A stretch of 64,000 bases of DNA from DATMNI01 sp035570275 (GTDB taxonomy: Bacteria > Acidobacteriota > Terriglobia > Bryobacterales > Bryobacteraceae), in contig DATMNI010000148.1 of assembly GCA_035570275.1 (NCBI GenBank), forward strand, positions 8,265 through 72,264, in the 5' to 3' direction. Position 1 is the first letter of the stretch. Each line of letters opens with the position of its first letter. Of the stretch, positions 24,081 through 33,400 are shown one piece after another. The notes under the pieces were generated by a model that was given only the letters and a program-made list of their open reading frames with translations, ran no database searches and was not told the origin of the DNA. The translations under genes were made by a program, and so were the position numbers.

Positions 24081-25234
24081 TACATTCCCCGCAGACCGAC
24101 CACGGTCACATCGTCGCTGCGCGAGCCGGCGCTGAAATCCGCGACCTCATCCACCACTGCCTGCACCAGGGCTTCGGCGGGTTGCCATTGGTTGACGCGA
24201 AGCGCGTGAGCCAGGCGGTCCTCTCCGAACTCCTCGGCGCTTTCGATGCCGGCTTCGGTCACGCCATCGGAATACAGCAGCAGCGTGTCGCCCACCCCGA
24301 GCCGGGTTTCCGCCTCCCGGCACTTCCAGTTGGCGAATGCGCCCAAGGGCGTGGCAGTCGGCCCCAGACGGTCCATCTCCCCCGTGGCGCGCAGCAGCAG
24401 GGGCGGGCAGTGGCCGCAATTCACGTAGCGCAGGTTGCGCGTGCGGTCGTCATAGATGCCGAAGAACAGCGTGGCGAAACGTTCGGCCGCGGTGGAGTCG
24501 AAGAAATGCTTGTTCACCATGCGAAGCATCTCGGAGGGCCGCTGCAGGGCGTCCGGTGTCTGGCTGCGAAAGCAGGCTTGCAGATTGGCCATCAACAGCG
24601 CGGCCGGCACCCCCTTGCCGGAAACGTCGCCGAGCACGAACCCGATGGCGCGGTCTGAGGCGTCCAGAAAATCGTAGTAATCGCCGCCCACTTCGCGGGC
24701 CGGCACGCAGTGGCCGGCGTAGTCCAAAGAATCCAGGCGCAGCAGTTTTCGCGGGAACATTTTCTGCTGGACGTTGGCGGCGATCTCCAACTCCGATTGG
24801 CGCCGGCGCTCCGGTTCGGCCTGTTTGCGGATGGTGGCCAGCAGGCGGTTGTTGTCCCACGGCTTTTGGACGAAATCACAGGCCCCGCGGCGCATGGCCT
24901 CCACCGCCAGATCCACGTTGCCCCACGCCGTCATCACCACCACCGGCGCGGTATTGCCCTGAGCTTCCAGCGAGGCCAGCAGGTCCATGCCCTCCTTGCC
25001 GGAAGTGGTGTCGCGCGTGTAATTGAGGTCTGCCAGGATCAGGTCAAAACCGCCGCCACGGGCCGCGCGCAGCAGCGACGCCGGCGAATCCGCGGTCACC
25101 GCTTTCCAGCCCTGCCCTTTGAGCAGCAGGCGCAGCGCCTCCAGCACGTCGGGCTGATCGTCGCAAACCAGCACACAGTAGGGTTTGGTTGTCGTCTCTG
25201 CCACAGCCGGGGAATCCATCACACTCATCCACAT
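24080..25234 (-). CDS. Response regulator with PP2C (SpoIIE/RsbU-like) serine phosphatase output
   Basis: About 384 residues. The receiver domain starts at VLVCDDQPDVLEAL; the phospho-acceptor Asp is in LILADLNYTRD, with VVMTAWGNVDLAVEAMRRG and the conserved Lys in DFVQKPWDN. The PP2C domain has metal-binding motifs VGGDYYDFLD, FVLGDVSGKGVPAALLMA, NCGHCPPLLLR, LLLYSDGVTEAG and RSDDVTVVG. It should dephosphorylate an anti-sigma-antagonist-type STAS protein in response to phosphorylation by an unknown kinase. The start is uncertain: candidates are GTG 25252, ATG 25234, 25228 and 25219, none with a strong ribosome site. A STAS gene lies at about 35 kb and a second phosphatase at 44.5 kb. Confidence 0.9.
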   Translation of the reverse strand: MWMSVMDSPAVAETTTKPYCVLVCDDQPDVLEALRLLLKGQGWKAVTADSPASLLRAARGGGFDLILADLNYTRDTTSGKEGMDLLASLEAQGNTAPVVVMTAWGNVDLAVEAMRRGACDFVQKPWDNNRLLATIRKQAEPERRRQSELEIAANVQQKMFPRKLLRLDSLDYAGHCVPAREVGGDYYDFLDASDRAIGFVLGDVSGKGVPAALLMANLQACFRSQTPDALQRPSEMLRMVNKHFFDSTAAERFATLFFGIYDDRTRNLRYVNCGHCPPLLLRATGEMDRLGPTATPLGAFANWKCREAETRLGVGDTLLLYSDGVTEAGIESAEEFGEDRLAHALRVNQWQPAEALVQAVVDEVADFSAGSRSDDVTVVGLRGM

Positions 25235-25293
25235 GGTATCTGACGCTGGCACGGCACGTTTGGTGCCGCGGGCGGGAAGGCGCCGGGCGGCGT

Positions 25294-25439
25294 GTGGGGC
25301 CGATTGTTAATCGGCGGCGGATTGTTAATCCGCCGGCGCGATGCGGCAGCGAGCGTTACGCCTTGGCTGAAGGAAGACTCGTCAAATCACGCGGCAGGCG
25401 GATTGCCAATCCGCCGCAGGTTCGCAACCTGCCCCACAA
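25294..25439. repeat. Two R1 units in inverted orientation upstream of lspA
   Basis: GTGGGGCCGATTGTTAATCG and GGCGGATTGTTAATCCGCC lie at the left end. The reverse-oriented GGCGGATTGCCAATCCGCC and GCAGGTTCGCAACCTGCCCC lie at the right end. The pair faces outward-to-inward around about 75 bp, so the whole segment could form one long imperfect hairpin. It occupies the expected promoter region of lspA. Confidence 0.8.
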
Positions 25440-25512
25440 ACATGTTCGTTTCCGGGACGGCGTGTCTGGGGCTGGGACGCGCGGGCCTGTTACCATGGAA
25501 TTGATCCCAACG

Positions 25513-26079
25513 ATGGAGCCATCCGACAACCTTCTGTCCGCAAACCTTACATCCGCGAAGACCACCTCGGCCGATCTGCGGCTGCGAGCCTACGGAATCG
25601 CCGCGGCGGTGTTTGCGCTGGACCGGTTGACCAAGTGGCTGATTGAAACGCGGGTTTCCTTAACCGACACTTACAACGTGATCCCTGGTTTCTTCGATAT
25701 CGTGCGCTCGGAAAACCGCGGCGTGGCCTTCGGGATTTTTAACGACGGAACATCGGAATGGCGCAGCATCCTGCTGGTGGCGCTTTCGCTGGCGGCGGTG
25801 CTGGGCGTGGGCCTGGCGCTGCGCAAGGCCAACCAAATGGATGGCGTCTCGGTGTGGGCCTTCTCGCTGATTCTGGGCGGGGCCGCGGGCAACGTTTTTG
25901 ACCGCATCATACACGGCCGGGTGACGGACTTCCTGGAGCTTTACGCCGGCGAATACCACTGGCCCACGTTCAACGTGGCGGATTCGGCTATCGTGATTGC
26001 CAGCGGCTTGCTGCTGATCGACCTGCTGCGGCCATGGCTGGTCGAACGAAAGAAGCGGAAGGCGGTCAATGTACCCTGA
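25513..26079 (+). CDS. lspA: Lipoprotein signal peptidase (signal peptidase II)
   Basis: About 188 residues if started at ATG 25513 (25495 is also possible). It is an inner-membrane aspartic protease that cleaves prolipoproteins before the lipidated Cys. Motifs are the first helix with FALDRLTKWLIE, SENRGVAFGIFND (conserved N-x-G-x-x-F), and the catalytic block GGAAGNVFDRIIHGRVTDFL followed by WPTFNVADSAIVIA, holding the two catalytic Asp residues. Four transmembrane helices are visible. The N-terminal tail before the first helix (LLSANLTSAKTTSADLRLRAYG) is longer than usual. The gene overlaps lgt by 11 bases, so both steps of lipoprotein maturation are co-translated here. Confidence 0.95.
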   Translation: MEPSDNLLSANLTSAKTTSADLRLRAYGIAAAVFALDRLTKWLIETRVSLTDTYNVIPGFFDIVRSENRGVAFGIFNDGTSEWRSILLVALSLAAVLGVGLALRKANQMDGVSVWAFSLILGGAAGNVFDRIIHGRVTDFLELYAGEYHWPTFNVADSAIVIASGLLLIDLLRPWLVERKKRKAVNVP

Positions 26080-26872
26080 GATCTTCCATCTTGCGTTCCT
26101 CCACACGTACGGCGTGCTGGTAGCGCTGGCCTTTCTGACCGCGCTGTGGCTTGCCGGCCGCCTGGCCAGGCAGGCGAAACTGAACGCCGACGATGTGACC
26201 AACCTGGGGATCTACTGCGCCCTCTCCGCCATCGGCGGGGCCAAGGTGATGATGTTTTTGGTGGACTTTCGGTATTACAAGGAGCATCCCGCCGAGATCT
26301 TTTCGCTGAGCACACTACAGGCCGGCGGCGTGTTCTATGGCGGCCTCATCGGCGCGCTGGCGGTTTCGGCCTGGTACCTGCGAAAGTCGCACCTGCCCGC
26401 GTTGCAGACGGCCGACGTCTTCGCGCCGGCCATCGCGCTGGGCCATGGCATCGGCCGTCTGGGCTGCTTTTCGGCCGGCTGTTGCTGGGGCGTGGAATGC
26501 CACCTGCCTTGGGCAGTCACATTCAGCGACCAGGTAGCCAAGGATGCGGTGGGTGTGCCGCTGGGTGTGCCGCTGCACCCCACGCAACTCTACGAGGCCT
26601 TCGCGGAGTTGGCGATTTTCGCCATCCTCTACTGGCGCATCCAGAAGCCGCACAAGGCGGGCGCGGTGATCAGCCTCTACCTGATGCTCTACTCCGCGGC
26701 GCGGTTTGTGGTGGAGTTCTTCCGGTACCACGAGCAGGGCAATCTGCTGGGCGGTCCGCTCGACACTTCGCAGTGGATCTCGGTGGCGCTGTTCCTGCTG
26801 GGCGCGGCCTATTTCGTCTCCGGCCGCAGTAGGACAGACGATCGCGTTTTGTCGACTGTCACCCGCCCGTGA
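26069..26872 (+). CDS. lgt: Prolipoprotein diacylglyceryl transferase
   Basis: A 267-residue inner-membrane enzyme that transfers diacylglycerol from phosphatidylglycerol to the lipobox Cys. The Lgt signature is present as ALGHGIGRLGCFSAGCCWG, with the family N-G-D and H-P-T-Q-L-Y-E-like motif seen as PLHPTQLYEAF, and GGLIGALAVSAWYL earlier. About seven helices are visible. ATG at 26069 lies inside the lspA end. The last 14 residues (SRTDDRVLSTVTRP) are encoded by repeat R5, so the repeat supplies the stop codon. A 12-bp duplication gives GVPLGVPLHP in front of the conserved HPTQ. The two changes sit at loop and tail positions and probably leave activity intact. Confidence 0.95.
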   Translation: MYPEIFHLAFLHTYGVLVALAFLTALWLAGRLARQAKLNADDVTNLGIYCALSAIGGAKVMMFLVDFRYYKEHPAEIFSLSTLQAGGVFYGGLIGALAVSAWYLRKSHLPALQTADVFAPAIALGHGIGRLGCFSAGCCWGVECHLPWAVTFSDQVAKDAVGVPLGVPLHPTQLYEAFAELAIFAILYWRIQKPHKAGAVISLYLMLYSAARFVVEFFRYHEQGNLLGGPLDTSQWISVALFLLGAAYFVSGRSRTDDRVLSTVTRP

Positions 26873-26955
26873 ATAGAGTGGCCGACAGACCACTGAAAAG
26901 CGATGGTCTGTCCTACTTCGATGGTCGGTCCCACTTCGATGGTCCGTCCACTTGG
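26829..26955. repeat. Dispersed repeat R5, two units plus 18-bp tandem repeats
   Basis: GTAGGACAGACGATCGCGTT then TTGTCGACTGTCACCC (26829-26864) is a hairpin-forming unit that includes the 3' end of lgt. An inverted unit, GACAGACCACTGAAAAGCGA then TGGTCTGTCC, follows from about 26883. After it the word TTCGATGGTCGGTCCCAC is repeated with variation about three times. Further copies are at 35007-35045 and 35146-35185. Confidence 0.8.
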
Positions 26956-26960
26956 TCCAC

Positions 26961-27395
26961 TTACGCCCGGTACGTATCGGCGCGCCAATCCTTGACCGCT
27001 TTCTTGATGTCGCCCGCGGACAGGTTTTCCTTGGCCGCCCGCGCCGCCAGGGCGACGAACTCACCGTCGGAGGCGAATCGCAGACCGACGATCTGGCGGA
27101 TGGTCAGCCGCGGGTCCAGCAGTTTGCCCGTCATCGCGAAGTGGCGCAAGTTCTCCTCGGCGCGGATGGCGCGGTCCTGAGCCTTCAGGGGGAAGGTGCG
27201 GGTGAAGACGAACAGCACCATCACGCCAAGGGTCAGCACCAGAATCAACGAGGCGCTGTAAATCCTGGCGTGGTCGCCCCACGATTCGTACAGGTTCACA
27301 ACGGAGCCGATCAGCGTCAGCACCAGAATTCCGGGCAGGACGAAGTGGTACATCGGGACAAACTGTGTGTGATTTGCGAAGTTCTGTGTCGCCAT
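26961..27395 (-). CDS. DUF6526 family membrane protein
   Basis: A 144-residue protein starting at ATG 27393-27395 (MATQNFANHTQFVPMYHFVL). The N-terminal motif NFANHTQFVPMYHFVLPGI is the hallmark of DUF6526. Two transmembrane helices follow (ILVLTLIGSVVNLYESW, ASLILVLTLGVMVLFVFTRTF). The C-terminal cytosolic part is helical and charged (KAQDRAIRAEENLRHFAMTG, ENLSAGDIKKAVKDWRADTY). A longer in-frame reading to 27653 is rejected because it lacks conservation-like features. Family function is unknown; genes are short, single and common in Bacteroidetes and Acidobacteria. Confidence 0.85.
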   Translation of the reverse strand: MATQNFANHTQFVPMYHFVLPGILVLTLIGSVVNLYESWGDHARIYSASLILVLTLGVMVLFVFTRTFPLKAQDRAIRAEENLRHFAMTGKLLDPRLTIRQIVGLRFASDGEFVALAARAAKENLSAGDIKKAVKDWRADTYRA

Positions 27396-27706
27396 GTGAA
27401 TGAATGGGTACTCCTCAGTACATAATAACCGCTCCGGGAAAGATCGGGCATTCCGAAAAGTGTCCGACATCGAACCGCGCCCCGGATCCCGCGATCTGCG
27501 CGGCGGCGTTTGCGCCAAAGGTCGACCTCGCCGGACTACGACTCGCCGAGGCTCGGCTTGCTTTTCAGCGAACGTGGCTTCCCCCGGCCCGTCGCGCTCG
27601 CGCAATTCGAGCCAGATTCCCGTCCGAAATATGAGCAGCCCGTTCTGGGGCACCGGCCGTCAGCTTGTAATATATATGTCAGGCGTACTTACACGAGGAG
27701 GACAGA
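27396..27706. promoter_or_regulatory. Divergent intergenic region, DUF6526 and PQQ-type protein
   Basis: This 311-bp gap separates divergent genes. A TATTAT word on the minus strand (about 27422-27427) and TAATATATAT on the plus strand (about 27667-27676) are candidate -10 elements. Neither has a good -35 at 17 bases. A GAGGA ribosome site precedes the plus-strand start. No small gene is recognised. Confidence 0.35.
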
Positions 27707-28936
27707 ATGAGGAGGAATTCGGGCGTTCCAGTCTATGTTGTTTGTCTCATCGCCGGCTGCGGTCTTTGGGCTCAGGATTGGCCGCAATGGCGAGGTCCCA
27801 ACCGGGACGGCGAGATGCGCTTTAGTGAGCCGAAGGCTTGGCCTGCGACGTTGACCACCAAATGGAAAGTCCCGGTTGGAGACGGCTACGCGTCGCCGAT
27901 CTTCGCAGGAGGCCGTATCCTCCAATTCGCGCGCCAGGGGGAAAATGAGGTTGCTATGAGCCTCGACCCGGAGAGCGGCAAGATTCTTTGGCGGCAGAGC
28001 TATCCCGCGCCTTACGAGCCCGTTCAATCGGCCGCCCGCCATGGTAAAGGTCCGAAGTCGACACCTCTCTATTACGACGGGAAACTTTATACCTTCGGCA
28101 TATCCGGGATTCTCTCGTCCTTCGACGCCGCCACCGGCAAAGTCGAATGGAGGAAGGAGTACACCAAAGATTTCAAGGGTACCTGGCCGCAATTCGGGAC
28201 ATCCATGTCGCCGGTTTCCGGCGATGGGCTCATCGTGGCGTTGATCGGTACCAACGATGACGGTGCCATAGCCGCCTACCAGGCGAAATCCGGCGCTCAA
28301 AAATGGATTTGGAAGGGTGACGGCCCGGCTTACGCTTCCCCTGTGATCGTCGAGATCGGAGGCGTGAAGCAGGTGGTCACGCTCACGCAGAAGTATGCCG
28401 TAGGCCTTTCCCTGGCATCTGGCGACTTGTTGTGGCGGATCGATTTCCCGGGGCGAAGCGGCATGAATATACCTACTCCGCTTCGATTCGGTCAGCGGCT
28501 GATCCTGGCGGGCGACCCCGGAACCATGCTGCTTCAGGTGAACCAGACGGACAAATCCTGGACGGCGGAGAAGGCGTGGCAGATTACCGAGCTCACGATG
28601 CGTTTCAGTTCCCCGGTGCAAAAGGGCAATCTGATTTTCGGATTTTCCAACCGCAACAGCGGGATGTTTTTCTGCGTCGACGCCGAGGGAGGGAAGACGG
28701 TTTGGACCAGCCCTCCGCGGCAAGGGGACAATGCCGTGGTCTTGATATCGGGAGATCTACTGTTCTTGTTGAAGGATAGCGCCGAGTTGATCATCGCCCG
28801 GGCAAGCGGGAACGGGTTCGAGCCGCTGCACCGCTACCAGGTAGCCGACAGCGCAACTTACGCCAACCCTCTCATGCTGGCCAAGGGAATCGTGATCAAG
28901 GACGACACTACACTGTCGTATTTGAACTGGGAGTAA
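27707..28936 (+). CDS. Secreted PQQ-type beta-propeller protein
   Basis: A 409-residue protein with a signal peptide (VPVYVVCLIAGCGLWAQ). The mature start DWPQWRGPNRDGE is the hallmark of acidobacterial and planctomycete PQQ-binding-like (PQQ_2) propellers. Blade motifs with the tryptophan-docking pattern include LDPESGKILWRQSYP, FDAATGKVEWRKEYT, YQAKSGAQKWIWKGDG and LASGDLLWRIDFPG. It is probably a periplasmic scaffold; many such proteins lack bound PQQ and catalysis is not shown. The gene stands alone, with a short gap before the convergent efflux operon. Confidence 0.9.
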   Translation: MRRNSGVPVYVVCLIAGCGLWAQDWPQWRGPNRDGEMRFSEPKAWPATLTTKWKVPVGDGYASPIFAGGRILQFARQGENEVAMSLDPESGKILWRQSYPAPYEPVQSAARHGKGPKSTPLYYDGKLYTFGISGILSSFDAATGKVEWRKEYTKDFKGTWPQFGTSMSPVSGDGLIVALIGTNDDGAIAAYQAKSGAQKWIWKGDGPAYASPVIVEIGGVKQVVTLTQKYAVGLSLASGDLLWRIDFPGRSGMNIPTPLRFGQRLILAGDPGTMLLQVNQTDKSWTAEKAWQITELTMRFSSPVQKGNLIFGFSNRNSGMFFCVDAEGGKTVWTSPPRQGDNAVVLISGDLLFLLKDSAELIIARASGNGFEPLHRYQVADSATYANPLMLAKGIVIKDDTTLSYLNWE

Positions 28937-29026
28937 CTCTCGAGACTACCAGGATCCGTATGATCGTCGGGAGTCCGCGCGCCTCGCCGCACCGGCCCGT
29001 CGAACGGTCACAGACCGGCTATCGTC

Positions 29027-30436
29027 TCACTGCCATCCTCCGCCGAGCGCCTTGTAAAGCTGCACTACGGTCAGGATTTCCTCCAGCCGAATCCCGGCCA
29101 GGTTGAGCTGCGCCTGAAACAGGTCGCGATCGGCATCCAGAGCGTTGAGCTGCGTATCCACGCCTCCGCGATAGCGCAGGTAGGCCAGGCGCAGGCGGTC
29201 CTCCAACGCGGTCACGAGAGCCTCCTGCTTCTCCCGGCTTTCCCGCACGCGCTGATGGGCGATCAGCGCGTCGGAGACTTCCCTAAATGCGGTTTGAATC
29301 GTCCTCTCGTATTGAACCAGCGCGCGGTCGCGTTCGGCCTCGGTGAGCTTGACGGTGGATTTGATCCGGCCGGCCGTGAAAATCGGCTGCGTAACCTCTG
29401 GCACGAGACTCCACGTGCTGTGCGCTCCGCTGAACAAACTCGACAATTGCGTGCTGGCTCCTCCCAGAGCTCCGCTGAGACTCAACTGCGGAAAGTAGGC
29501 TGCCCGCGCCACGCCGATCTCGGCATTGGCAGCGATGAGATCCTGCTCCGCGGCCCGGATGTCGGGACGGCGTTCCAGCAAGGCTGATGTCAAGCCGGCG
29601 GGAACTTCCGGCGGCAGGCCCTGTTCGGTGAAGCTTTTTCCACGCGCCACACTACCGGGATTTTCCCCGAGCAGGAGGCTGATCTGATTCTCTGTCTGCT
29701 CGATCTGCTGCTGTATGCCGGGGATGGTTTCGTCGGCCGTGTATACGAGTTGTTCGGCTTGGCGCAGATCCAGCAGGGTCGAGACTCCCCCCGTCTGGCG
29801 CGACCTGGTCAACGCCAGGGACTCCTGACGCGTCTGCAGAGTGCGCCGGGAGATGTCGAGCGTGTAGTCGAGTTCGCGCAGCGTCAGGTAAGCTGTGGCC
29901 ACGTCGCTGACCAGCGTGGTCACTACGGCCTGGCGGTTCTCCTCCGCGCTTAAGAGATTGGCGCGCGCCGCTTCGGTGGCGCGCCGCAGCCTGCCCCAAA
30001 TATCGATTTCAAACGACAGCAACTGCAGCGCGGCAGATCCGAAATTGCGATTCTGCGAGGGCAGAAGCGCGGCCGGTATGGGGGTGGCGCCGTCGCGCGA
30101 AACACGGTTGATCTCCACGCTGCCGCTGGCGCCGAAGTTTGGAAACTGATTGGAACGCGTGATTCCAAGATTGGCGCGCGCTTCTTCGACACGCGCGACG
30201 GCGTCCCGCAGGTCGTAGTTCCGCTCCAATGCCTTGCGAATCAGATCTTGCAGGCTTTCGTCTTTGAAGACTTCGAACCACTTGAGGTCGGCGATGGCGG
30301 CGCCCTGCGACGGTGGCAGCGGGTCCGGCGCGCGAAAGGTCGCGGGAACCGCAATCGCGGGACGCTTGTAAACCGGACCGACGACGCAACCCGCCGAGAG
30401 GCCCGCTATCAGGATCAGGAACGTTCGCGCGCGCAT
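29027..30436 (-). CDS. RND efflux outer-membrane lipoprotein (OprM/NodT family)
   Basis: A 469-residue TolC-like factor. It starts at ATG 30434-30436 with a lipoprotein signal (FLILIAGLSAGCVVGP, lipobox Cys) followed by the family opening YKRPAIAVPATFR. Two OEP repeats are visible: one around SLQDLIRKALERNYDLRDAVARVEEARANLGITRS and one around LTSALLERRPDIRAAEQDLIAANAEIGVARAAYFPQLSL. It forms the trimeric outer-membrane channel of the pump. Only two bases separate it from the permease gene upstream. In-frame extension to 30892 would overlap the permease and is rejected. Confidence 0.93.
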   Translation of the reverse strand: MRARTFLILIAGLSAGCVVGPVYKRPAIAVPATFRAPDPLPPSQGAAIADLKWFEVFKDESLQDLIRKALERNYDLRDAVARVEEARANLGITRSNQFPNFGASGSVEINRVSRDGATPIPAALLPSQNRNFGSAALQLLSFEIDIWGRLRRATEAARANLLSAEENRQAVVTTLVSDVATAYLTLRELDYTLDISRRTLQTRQESLALTRSRQTGGVSTLLDLRQAEQLVYTADETIPGIQQQIEQTENQISLLLGENPGSVARGKSFTEQGLPPEVPAGLTSALLERRPDIRAAEQDLIAANAEIGVARAAYFPQLSLSGALGGASTQLSSLFSGAHSTWSLVPEVTQPIFTAGRIKSTVKLTEAERDRALVQYERTIQTAFREVSDALIAHQRVRESREKQEALVTALEDRLRLAYLRYRGGVDTQLNALDADRDLFQAQLNLAGIRLEEILTVVQLYKALGGGWQ

Positions 30437-30438
30437 GG

Positions 30439-33400
30439 TCAGTCTCCCTCCCCGGGCAGGGGCTGTGCTGGAAGCAAGGGTACAATCGGGCGCACCGTTG
30501 CCCCCGAAACCTTCTCGACCAGGTAAAAAACCGCGGGGACCAGGAAGATACCGATGCCGCTTGCCGCCGCCATCCCGCCGATTACCGTGGTGCCCATGAT
30601 CTGCCGCGCCACCGCGCCGGCCCCGCTGGCGGTCCACAACGGCACGCACCCCAGGATGAAAGCGAACGACGTCATGAGGATGGGCCGCAGGCGCAGCCGC
30701 GCGCCCTCCATGGCAGCCTCCGCCAGCGGTCTTCCTTTCTCGAATTCGTCCTTGGCAAACTCCACGATCAGGATCGCATTCTTGGCGGCTAATCCGATGA
30801 GCATCACCAGTCCGATTTGGGAGTACACGTCGCTCTCGATTTGCACCATGTATGGCGGCACAAAATAGCCCATCAGTGTGCGGCGAAGCCACAAAACGCC
30901 GAAAGCGCCGAATACCGCCACCGGCGTGCTGAGCAGCACGCTGAACGGCAGGCTCCAGCTTTCATAGAGCGCGGCCAGAATCAGAAATACGAACAGCAGG
31001 GAGAATCCGAAGATGACCGACGAAGATACCCCCTCCTGGGCTTTCTTCTCCTGGAAAGACATGCCGGAGTAATCGAAGCCCATCTGCACCGGCATGGTTT
31101 GAGCGAAGGTTTCTTCCAGCGCCTTCATCGCCTGGTTCGTGCTGTAGCCCGGGGCCGCGCCGCCGTTGAGTTGCGCGGACCGGTATTCGTTGAAGCGCAT
31201 CGTGAACTCCGGTCCGCTGCGCGATTCAAACCGGGTCAGGGCGGACAATGGGACCATCTCACCGGCAGCGTTCCTCACATAGAACTGGCCGACGTTCTCA
31301 GGCTTCGTTCGGTAATCGCCTTCGGCTTCGACGTAAACCTGCCACTGGCGTCCGAAGCGATTGAAGTAGTTGATGAACAGCCCGCCCATGAAGGCCTGAA
31401 TGGTCCGGTATACGTCGTTGATGGCGACGCCCTGCTTGATCACCTTATCGCGATCGACGGTGATGAATTGCTGCGGCACGCTCGGCAGGAACGTGGTGCT
31501 GAGGCTGCCGATCTCCGGGCGTTTGCGGGCGGCGGCCATAAAGGTGTTCAGGTTGTCCGACAGGAATTTCACGTCGCCGCCTGACCGATCCTCCAGAATG
31601 AAGGTGAACCCGCCGGACGTTCCGACTCCCGGAATCGCCGGCGGCGAGAAACCGAAAGCCACGGTTTCCGGGATCTTGCTGAATTCCGCGTTCAGCCGTG
31701 TCTTGATCTCCTGGAACTGCTCGGCTCGCGTTTTTCGGTCGCCCCATTCCTTCATGCTGATAAACCCGAACGCGTTGTAGCTGGTTCGGACCAGGCTGAG
31801 CAGGCTGAACCCAGAGATGGTGGTGACGTGCTCCACGCCAGGTATCGTGGAGGCGACCTTCTGTATTTTCGCGACCACCTCTTCGGTTCGCTCCAGCGAA
31901 GCCGCGTTGGGAAGCTGGACATTGATGTAAAAGTAGCCCTGGTCTTCGTCCGGCACAAAACTGGTTGGCAGCTTGCCACCGATCCACACGCCGGCCACGG
32001 CGAAACCGGCCAGAAGAACCAGCGCGAACGAACTCTTGTGAACCAGCGCGCCGGAGATGCGCACGTAGCCATTGGTTGCCCGCCCGAACGACCGGTTGAA
32101 CCAGCCGAAGAATCGCGCCAGGAGCCCTTTGCTCTCCTTTCTCGGCTTCAGGAGGAGCGCCGCGAGCGCGGGGCTGAGCGAGAGCGCGTTAAATGCCGAC
32201 AGGATCACCGAAATCGCAATGGTCACCGCGAACTGTTGATAAAGCCGGCCGGTGATGCCTGGAATGAACGCGGTCGGAATGAAGACCGCGGAAAGCACCA
32301 GCGCGATTCCCACCACCGGGCCGGAGATCTCCTCCATGGCCTTCAGGGCCGCTTCTTTCGGGGCCAGGCCGTCCTCGATGTGCCGCTCCACGGCTTCCAC
32401 CACTACGATGGCATCGTCCACCACCAGTCCAATGGCCAGCACCAGACCGAACAGAGAAAGCGTGTTGATGCTGAAGCCGAATAGCGGAAAGAAAATGAAC
32501 GTGCCGACCAGCGATACCGGTACCGCCAGCAGTGGAATCAGCGTGGAACGCCAACCCTGCAGGAAGAGGTAGACGACCGCCACCACAAGAGCGATGGCAA
32601 TGAGGAGCGTCTGGACAATCTCCTTAATTCCCTCGTTCACGGCGCGCGTGGTATCGATCGGTACCGAGTAGTCAACGTCGTCGGGAAAGCGCTGTTTGGA
32701 TTCTTCGAAGAGCTTCTTGACGCCGGCGGCGGTATCGACGGCGTTCGACCCCGGCAACTGATAGACCGCGATCACGGCGCTAGGCTTTCCGTCGAGGTGT
32801 CCGGTGATGCTGTAGTCCTGCGAGCCCAACTCCACCCTGGCCACGTCCCGCACCCGCACAATTCCCGTGTCGGCAGTCTCGCGAACCACGATCTGCTCGA
32901 ACTCCTCCGCCGAGGTCAGACGGCCTTGCGCGCGTACTGAATAGGTGAAAGGCTGGCCCTTCGGAATCGGTTCGCTGCCCACCTGCCCGGCGGGGTTGAC
33001 GGTGTTTTGCGTCTGAATGGCGGAGACAATCTCCGGAACGGTGATCTGCAGCTTCGCCAGTTGGTCCGGCTTCACCCAGAGGCGCATAGCGTACTGCCCG
33101 GAGCCGAATACCTGAACGCTGCCGACGCCCTTCACGCGAGTCAGCGGGTCAGCCAGGTTGATATAGGCGTAGTTGGCCAGGAACCTGGCGTCATAAGTGC
33201 TCTTGGGCGAGTTCAGGGAGACCAGCATCAGCGGCGCCAGCGTGGATTTCTGGACAGTGACGCCGTAATTAGTGACGTCCGCGGGGAGTTGCGACGCAGC
33301 CTGCGTCTCCCGGCTTTGCGCAAGAATCAAATCCGTATTCGGGTCGGTGGCCACGTCGAAATCGACGATCATCCGCATCTGGCCGTTGGCGGTGGCGTTG

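Noticed and set aside
30437..30892. Longer start for the outer-membrane efflux gene
   Set aside because: It would overlap the permease gene by 450 bases; the lipoprotein signal begins at 30436.
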